From NCBI GenBank assembly GCA_050696075.1, contig JBOGUF010000096.1:1-46119 (forward strand): a stretch of 46,119 nucleotides of DNA, given 5' to 3'. Positions 41,693-46,119 of this stretch are shown piece after piece. The notes beneath the pieces were generated by a model. The model saw only the letters and a list, made by a program, of their open reading frames with translations, ran no database searches and was not told the origin of the DNA. A program made the translations under genes and the position numbers. The stretch comes from JBOGUF01 sp050696075. GTDB taxonomy: Bacteria > Chloroflexota > Chloroflexia > Thermomicrobiales > UBA6265. Positions within the stretch are counted from its first letter, which is position 1; each line of letters opens with the position of its first letter.

Positions 41693-42522
41693 TTATCGTC
41701 GCGCGGGAACCGGTCGCGGGCATCACCAAGACCCGCCTCGGGCGGTCGATCGGGATGGAGCGGGCGTGCCAGCTCTACGAGGCGTTCCTGACTGATCTCG
41801 CGGTTCGGTTCGCGCCGCGCGCGGTGGGTCACGAGTTCACCGTTGCCTGGGCCTACACGCCAGAGAGTCGAAGGTTCCCTTCGGTCCTGCAACGCCTCGC
41901 CGGTGAGGCAACGTGCCAGGGGTTGACCTACATCGCCCAGCACGGCGCGGATCTGACGGTGCGTCAGGTCAACCTGCTGCGGTGGGGCGCTGAGCATGGC
42001 TTCGAGCGGACGGCGGTGATGGCCTCCGACTCGCCGCAGCTCACGCCAGATCATGTGCGGACCGCCTTCGCCGTGCTCGACCACGCTGACGTCACGCTTG
42101 GCCGCGTCCACGACGGCGGCTACTACCTGATCGGCGTGCGGGGCGCCCAAGACCCGCTGAGCGGGGTCGCGATGAGCACCGGCGCCGTCGCGGACAACGT
42201 TCGCTCCCATGTCCGCGCCTTAGGTCTGCGGTGGGCGGAGGTCGCCGCGACCTTCGACGTCGACGTGGTCGACGATCTCGTCGACCTGATCGACGCGCTC
42301 GCCCCCGATGGCGCGCCCGCGCCGGCGACTTGGGCCGCGCTCTGGCGCCTGGGGCTGGTCGAATGGACCGATCCCGGTCAGCCTCCATCCGGCGCTTCCG
42401 GCAACGGGTCGGTCGAGCGCACGGCGCGTATGCCTCGCGCCGCCGCGACGATGACCCGGAGCGATTCCTCCGCCCCATCTGCCGGCCCCTTTTCGAAGTC
42501 GCCGTCGATTCGGGCCATCTGA
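41647..42522 (+). CDS. DUF2064/TIGR04282-type glycosyltransferase-like protein
   Basis: This 291-residue protein has the family start AREPVAGITKTRLGRSIG (a nucleotide-binding loop), the VMASDSPQLTPDHV acidic motif and GRVHDGGYYLIGV. Related proteins include nucleotidyl- and glycosyltransferase-like enzymes, sometimes in arsenosugar loci, which is not the context here. The TTG at 41647 has AGAGGAG 9 bases upstream; ATG 41653 is the alternative. The domain ends near LWRLGLVEW. The last 50 or so residues are antisense to the nucleoside phosphorylase gene and have a Ser/Ala/Pro-rich composition, so the original stop was probably lost. Confidence 0.85.
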   Translation: MDMRAMAGESRRSLLIIVAREPVAGITKTRLGRSIGMERACQLYEAFLTDLAVRFAPRAVGHEFTVAWAYTPESRRFPSVLQRLAGEATCQGLTYIAQHGADLTVRQVNLLRWGAEHGFERTAVMASDSPQLTPDHVRTAFAVLDHADVTLGRVHDGGYYLIGVRGAQDPLSGVAMSTGAVADNVRSHVRALGLRWAEVAATFDVDVVDDLVDLIDALAPDGAPAPATWAALWRLGLVEWTDPGQPPSGASGNGSVERTARMPRAAATMTRSDSSAPSAGPFSKSPSIRAI

Positions 42523-43229
42523 TTGGTGACCAGGGCGAAGCAGAGGACCGGCTTGGCCATGGCTCGCGCGAAGGCGTAGAGGGCGGCGGCTTCCATCTCG
42601 ACGGCCAAGACGCCCGCCGCCTCCGCCGTCGCAATGGCTGAGGCGGTCTCACGGAAAGGTGCGTCGGTCGTCCAGGTCGTGCCGCGCTGAAACGCGATGC
42701 CGCCCGCCGCGAGCCCGACCTTGGCGGCCCGAAGCAGGGACCGTTCTGCCTCGGCATACAGGGATGGCGGGAGGTAGCAGTGGCTCGTCCCCTCTCCACG
42801 AAGCGCCCGGTCGATCAGGATGACGCACGGCAGATGGAGATTGGTCGCGACTTGGCCCGCCGACGTGACGCTGAGCAAGAGCGCGCAGCCGGAGGCGAAT
42901 AACTCCTCGGCGACCAGGACCGCGAATGGAGCGCCGACGGCACAGCCGATGATACCGAGCCGCAGTCCGTCGGCCTCGGTCTCGTAGAGGTTGGTGTGGT
43001 AGCACGCCCAGACGGGCGAGCGTGTCGCCCGTCCCTCGCTGACCAGGTGCCGGACGATGTCGCCGTCCGGATCCAGAAGGCAGACCTCCGGCACGGTGCC
43101 GACCGGCACTCCGCGCTGCCGGCGAGCCTCGCGTAGCAGGTTCGCCGGGAGAAAGACGGACGGCTCGGCGTGGTCGGCGCGGCGAAGCACCAGGGGCGTC
43201 GCGTCGTCGTGATCGGCTAGAACGGCCAC
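42378..43229 (-). CDS. nucleoside phosphorylase (PNP/UDP family)
   Basis: This 283-residue enzyme belongs to the purine/uridine phosphorylase superfamily. The motifs are GIIGCAVGAPFAVLVAEEL, the base-pocket segment near LFASGCALLLSVTSAG, and the ribose-binding VLAVEMEAAALYAFA (Glu-Met-Glu). It should split a nucleoside with phosphate; purine or pyrimidine preference is not clear. The start is a GTG at 43229, 13 bases inside the end of the DoxX gene, so the two are co-transcribed. Its 3' end overlaps the convergent DUF2064 gene by 145 bases. Confidence 0.88.
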   Translation of the reverse strand: MAVLADHDDATPLVLRRADHAEPSVFLPANLLREARRQRGVPVGTVPEVCLLDPDGDIVRHLVSEGRATRSPVWACYHTNLYETEADGLRLGIIGCAVGAPFAVLVAEELFASGCALLLSVTSAGQVATNLHLPCVILIDRALRGEGTSHCYLPPSLYAEAERSLLRAAKVGLAAGGIAFQRGTTWTTDAPFRETASAIATAEAAGVLAVEMEAAALYAFARAMAKPVLCFALVTNQMARIDGDFEKGPADGAEESLRVIVAAARGIRAVRSTDPLPEAPDGG

Positions 43230-43774
43230 CGACTCAGCCCCTGGAATCGCTGCACAATCGCTTCATCAAATCCCCAGACGCGGCCGGCGGGGACGAGGCT
43301 GAGGATGATGAGCGGCACGTACTCGTGCGGTTGCTCGAACATCCAGCGGTTGCTGGAGAAGTAGACCGCGGCCAGGAAGAGCATCTGCACAAGTCCGCCC
43401 AGGGCCGCCAGTCGGGAGGCGAGTCCGAGGATCAAGAACGCGCCGACCCCCAGTTCCAGAAAGGTGACGACCCACTGAAAGATGTCCCAATTCGGAAGGA
43501 TCAGGTCGTTGACCAGACGCTTCAGGCCGGGCACCGACGTGCCTTGGTCGTCGCGCCGATTGACCTCGAAGTCGAGAATGTTCCGCGCTCCCTGCCGGCC
43601 GACGAGGTTCCCGCGGTACCACCCGGCTTCGATCCTGGTCCGCTCAAGCAGCTTCGCCAGACCGTTGGCGAAGAGGACGAGCCCAAGAAAGATGCGCAGG
43701 ACGGCCATGCCGCGGCCGAAGAGGATGGGATCGAGGAACCGTTCGGCGAGGGGCGCGGTCGCATGCTCTTGCAT
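43217..43774 (-). CDS. DoxX-family membrane protein
   Basis: This 185-residue membrane protein has four hydrophobic segments (about 23-42, 98-118, 122-142 and 150-165). The GRGMAVLRIFLGLVLFANGLAKL start and the WVVTFLELGVGAFLILGL segment are typical of DoxX/TQO-small-subunit proteins, which associate with quinone-linked thiosulfate or redox systems. A GGAAGGA site precedes ATG 43774. It is coupled to the nucleoside phosphorylase gene. The link between the two functions is unknown. Confidence 0.85.
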   Translation of the reverse strand: MQEHATAPLAERFLDPILFGRGMAVLRIFLGLVLFANGLAKLLERTRIEAGWYRGNLVGRQGARNILDFEVNRRDDQGTSVPGLKRLVNDLILPNWDIFQWVVTFLELGVGAFLILGLASRLAALGGLVQMLFLAAVYFSSNRWMFEQPHEYVPLIILSLVPAGRVWGFDEAIVQRFQGLSRWPF

Positions 43775-43913
43775 TGTTCCTTCCCGATCTGGTCGCGTCG
43801 TGCAAACCTGCTGGTGATTATCTCACTTTGCTTGTGGCACGCCACGTTCCACCGACTGTAAGCACGCTTACAGTCCCGCGGACGATGCGGCACCACGAGC
43901 GGGCTGAGGTCAA

Positions 43914-44489
43914 TTATGTGGGGTGTGCCGACAACCAGGCGATGACCTTGGCCGCGTTCTGGTCGGGCGGGAAGACGGGGTAGAAGAGGTAGTCGACGCG
44001 GCCGTCGCGCACGATCAAGGTCACGCGTTTGAGGAGGCCCATGTCGTCGACTTCGAAGGTGGGGAGGTTGAGCGCGCGGCCGAAGGCGAGGTCGGCGTCG
44101 CTGAGGAGCGGGAAGGGGAGGTGGAGCCGCTCCACGGCCTCGGTTTGGTAGGCGGTGTCCTGGGTGCTGAGGCCGAAGACGCGCGCGTCGAGCGCTTGCA
44201 ATTCGGCGTGATGGTCGCGGAAGGCGCACGATTGGGGTGTGCAGCCGCGGGCGCCGGGGATCTCGTCCCAACCGGCGGGGATCGGTTGATCGGGCCGGCC
44301 GGTGCGCGGATAGACGTAGACCACGGTGCGGCCTGGGAGGCGGGAGAGATCAACGGTCTTTCCGGAGGTAGATCGGAGGGGCACGGAGGGGAGGGTGAAG
44401 CCGGGGAGGTGATCGCAGGCCCCGTCGTCGACAGGAACCGGGAGATTTTCTGGTACTCGATACACGTCATCGCGTCGAGATGTTGACAC
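43914..44489 (-). CDS. peroxiredoxin, BCP/PrxQ-like
   Basis: This 191-residue thioredoxin-fold protein has the BCP signature GCTPQSCAFRD, with peroxidatic Cys83 and probable resolving Cys88, and the downstream FGLSTQDTAYQTEAVERLHLPFPLLSD and KRVTLIVRDGRV strands. A longer than usual loop (RTGRPDQPIPAGWDEIPGA) precedes the active site, a feature of a distinct BCP-like subgroup. It reduces peroxides with thiols. The GTG at 44489 has a weak ribosome binding site; GTG 44465 is possible. It lies 61 bases downstream of the anti-sigma-Ogt gene on the same strand and may belong to its regulon. Confidence 0.88.
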   Translation of the reverse strand: MSTSRRDDVYRVPENLPVPVDDGACDHLPGFTLPSVPLRSTSGKTVDLSRLPGRTVVYVYPRTGRPDQPIPAGWDEIPGARGCTPQSCAFRDHHAELQALDARVFGLSTQDTAYQTEAVERLHLPFPLLSDADLAFGRALNLPTFEVDDMGLLKRVTLIVRDGRVDYLFYPVFPPDQNAAKVIAWLSAHPT

Positions 44490-44521
44490 CGCTTTGATTC
44501 ACCGGTCGATCGTTTCGGCCA

Positions 44522-44551
44522 CTAACGGCTAACGGCTAACGGCTAACGGCT
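44522..44551. repeat. heptamer array CTAACGG
   Basis: Four perfect CTAACGG heptamers lie directly after the TGA stop of the anti-sigma-Ogt gene (minus strand). The unit puts TAA on one strand and TAG on the other in every third copy of each frame. Confidence 0.88.
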
Positions 44552-45405
44552 CAGACTAATCGCACGCCTTCGTGATGCAACAGATGCTTCTTGATGTCGA
44601 TGCCACCGCCGTAGCCGACGAGCGAACCGTCGGAGCCGACGACGCGATGGCAGGGGATCACTACAGGGATCGGATTCCGGTTCAGGGCGCTGCCGACGGC
44701 GCGGGTGGCGCGCGGCTTGCCGACGCGTTCGGCGATGTCGCGATAGGTGCATACCTGGCCAAACGGGACTTCGGCGGTGGCGTTGAGCACGGAACGGGTA
44801 AAGGGTGTAATCCCGGCAAAGTCGAGCGGAACCTCGAAGTGGTTCCGCCGTCCCTCAAAGTATTCGCGTAGTTGCTCCGCGATGCGCTGAATGGCCATCT
44901 GATCGGGGACGGGAAGCCAACCGCGATGCTCCAGTTCGCGGCGGAACTCCTCCTCGCTCAGTCGACGGCCAAAGCTGATCTCGCAGAGCCCCTTCTCCGA
45001 CGCGGCCAAAAAAAGCGGTCCGATCGGGCTGTCGACGCGACCAAAGGCGGCGCGCGCGGCGCGCACCGCAGGTGGGGGTGGGGGCGGTGTTTCGACGACG
45101 AAGCGGTGCAGCCGATCCAGCATGTCGTCGATCCGCTCGTAGCGCTGGAGCATGCCGGAGCAATAACGGCAGCCGGCGGCGTGGCCCAGCAGCCACGACT
45201 CGTCCCGGTAGGTCAAATCGCCGCAGACAAAACCGGGCATGGCGTCGCAGGCAAGGTCGCAGGGGTCGATCTCGGGTTGGGTGGCGACGGTAGACAGGCT
45301 GCCGTTGGGCAACGGCGGCGCCGAACGGGCGGTGGCACGAGACGTCCGCGCGGCCTGGCGGGCGGTGGTGGTCGCTGCATTGGTGGTGGTCATGGCTGCA
45401 TCCAT
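44551..45405 (-). CDS. anti-sigma zinc-finger domain fused to methylated-DNA--cysteine S-methyltransferase
   Basis: This 284-residue fusion has two parts. Residues about 45-100 contain a zinc anti-sigma motif, HxxxCxxC at His75, Cys79 and Cys82, with further cysteines at 49, 53 and 61, followed by a helix (QRYERIDDMLDRLHRF) suited to sigma binding. A proline run (107-112) links it to a complete Ogt domain: FGRVDSPIGPLFLAASEKGL, TPFTRSVLNATAEVPFGQV, the DNA-binding TYRDIAERVGKPRATRAVG with the arginine finger, and the acceptor Cys252 in IPCHRVVG. Ogt removes alkyl groups from O6-alkylguanine onto its cysteine, irreversibly. There is no membrane segment. The ECF sigma gene is just upstream, so this is probably its anti-sigma factor. 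Confidence 0.9.
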   Translation of the reverse strand: MDAAMTTTNAATTTARQAARTSRATARSAPPLPNGSLSTVATQPEIDPCDLACDAMPGFVCGDLTYRDESWLLGHAAGCRYCSGMLQRYERIDDMLDRLHRFVVETPPPPPPAVRAARAAFGRVDSPIGPLFLAASEKGLCEISFGRRLSEEEFRRELEHRGWLPVPDQMAIQRIAEQLREYFEGRRNHFEVPLDFAGITPFTRSVLNATAEVPFGQVCTYRDIAERVGKPRATRAVGSALNRNPIPVVIPCHRVVGSDGSLVGYGGGIDIKKHLLHHEGVRLV

Positions 45406-45472
45406 TTCAGTGTCCGTTCAAAAGTCGGCGGGTCGGTTGCGACGACGGGCGGACGAAGCGTCCCGCCCCTCG

Positions 45473-46045
45473 TCAGAGTCTGTCGCCGAAGGCCTCCCGG
45501 AGCTTGCGCAACGCTTCATGGACGTTGGCGCGAGCCGCGGCCTCGCTGCACTTCAGGTTCACCGCGATCTCGGCATAGCTCTGCTCGTGGTATTTGCGCA
45601 AGATTAACGCCACCCGTTGCTTGGGCGGTAGGGCGGTGACAAACACCTCCACCTCCTTGAGCAGCGCGCGGGCGTCGAGACTCGCCGCATGATCGGTCTC
45701 CATCTCCGCGATGCCGTCGGACGCCTGCTCGTCGAGCGAGTCGATCCGGCCGCGCTTCCGGCGATCGGAGAGAAAGGTGTTCGTGGCGATCTTGTACAGC
45801 CACGCCCGGTGATTCGCCGACCCATCGAGCCGGCCGAAGGCTTTGTAGGCCTTCAAGAGCGTGTCCTGGTACAGATCGTCGGCATCGGCCCGATTCCGGG
45901 CTAACTGCGTGATGAAACGATAGATCTCGGTCGCGTGGCGCGTGACCAGATCCTCAAACGTGACGATCGGATTGCCGGGTATCCTCTCCAGGAACGGAGC
46001 CTCCTCCAGCTCCGCCCTGGCCGGTGTTGCCAGTGCATGTATCAT
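45473..46045 (-). CDS. ECF-family RNA polymerase sigma factor
   Basis: This 190-residue sigma factor has region 2 at about 30-95 (FEDLVTRHATEIYRFITQL, NRADADDLYQDTLLKAYK, NHRAWLYKIATNTFLSDRRK) and region 4 at about 132-185 (ALPPKQRVALILRKYHEQS, YAEIAVNLKCSEAAARANVHEALRKLRE). The first 28 residues precede region 2. It directs RNA polymerase to a small set of promoters. It lies 67 bases upstream of the anti-sigma-Ogt gene, the usual sigma/anti-sigma order. Its ribosome binding site is weak, and its promoter may lie beyond the window edge. Confidence 0.92.
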   Translation of the reverse strand: MIHALATPARAELEEAPFLERIPGNPIVTFEDLVTRHATEIYRFITQLARNRADADDLYQDTLLKAYKAFGRLDGSANHRAWLYKIATNTFLSDRRKRGRIDSLDEQASDGIAEMETDHAASLDARALLKEVEVFVTALPPKQRVALILRKYHEQSYAEIAVNLKCSEAAARANVHEALRKLREAFGDRL

Positions 46046-46119
46046 CGAGTTGCGTCGCTCCGTCCGACCCGCCCTTCCGGCGGCGCTGGCCCTGCGCGTC
46101 TTCCCGGCGTTCGGTTCTT

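Overview
The window is 46 kb of dense, GC-rich bacterial chromosome with frequent GTG and TTG starts and many 4-base ATGA overlaps between genes. Gene content (an ABC sugar importer with an FCD-type GntR regulator, a luciferase-like flavin monooxygenase, cytoplasmic-looking HtrA proteins, PPK2, a small ECF sigma factor with a zinc anti-sigma) and the base composition suggest a Chloroflexota member, perhaps class Thermomicrobia. That placement is inference: there is no rRNA here to confirm it.

Layout. 1-3.2 kb: ribosomal protein L25 (minus) and two oligopeptide-type ABC permeases. 3.3-6.6 kb: an orphan ribbon-helix-helix protein, a small unknown protein, and a minus-strand run of two HtrA-like proteases and a LuxR-type regulator with a degenerate receiver. 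6.8-12.7 kb: an aminotransferase, a small gene split by a MITE, and a two-ATPase, two-permease ABC-2 export operon interrupted by a four-helix-bundle gene between inverted repeats. 12.7-18.5 kb: housekeeping genes (LLM oxidoreductase, RlmN, PurD, B3/4 protein, NUDIX hydrolase, tRNA-Cys, metallo-beta-lactamase-fold phosphodiesterase). 18.9-22.7 kb: a MacB/FtsX-type ABC pair. 22.8-30 kb: a catabolic operon with a truncated enolase-superfamily remnant, sugar-binding protein, two permeases, FCD regulator, cupin and a two-subunit GMC dehydrogenase. 30.1-31.7 kb: an AbrB/PIN toxin-antitoxin pair translationally coupled to an alpha/beta hydrolase. 31.7-37.9 kb: a frameshifted glucose/sorbosone-type dehydrogenase, signal peptidase I, a second MITE copy, PPK2, a trans-sulfuration-type PLP enzyme and a membrane-anchored sulfite-oxidase-like protein. 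38-42.5 kb: a glycan cluster (sugar epimerase, two glycosyltransferases, a DUF2064 protein). 42.4-46.1 kb, minus strand: nucleoside phosphorylase, DoxX, peroxiredoxin, and an ECF sigma factor followed by an anti-sigma zinc domain fused to O6-alkylguanine-DNA alkyltransferase.

Three things stand out. First, the ECF sigma / anti-sigma-Ogt pair looks like a possible Ada-like alkylation-response switch built on an ECF factor. Second, heptamer-periodic short repeats occur at about thirteen intergenic sites, mostly starting at a stop codon, each with its own unit, and in several cases they encode the last residues of the gene. Third, two copies of a TA-flanked MITE have boundaries that can be fixed from the sequence: removing one copy restores an open reading frame, and removing the other restores the heptamer register. 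A 101-bp segment covering a gene tail, repeat and hairpin is also shared between the 3' ends of two unrelated genes.
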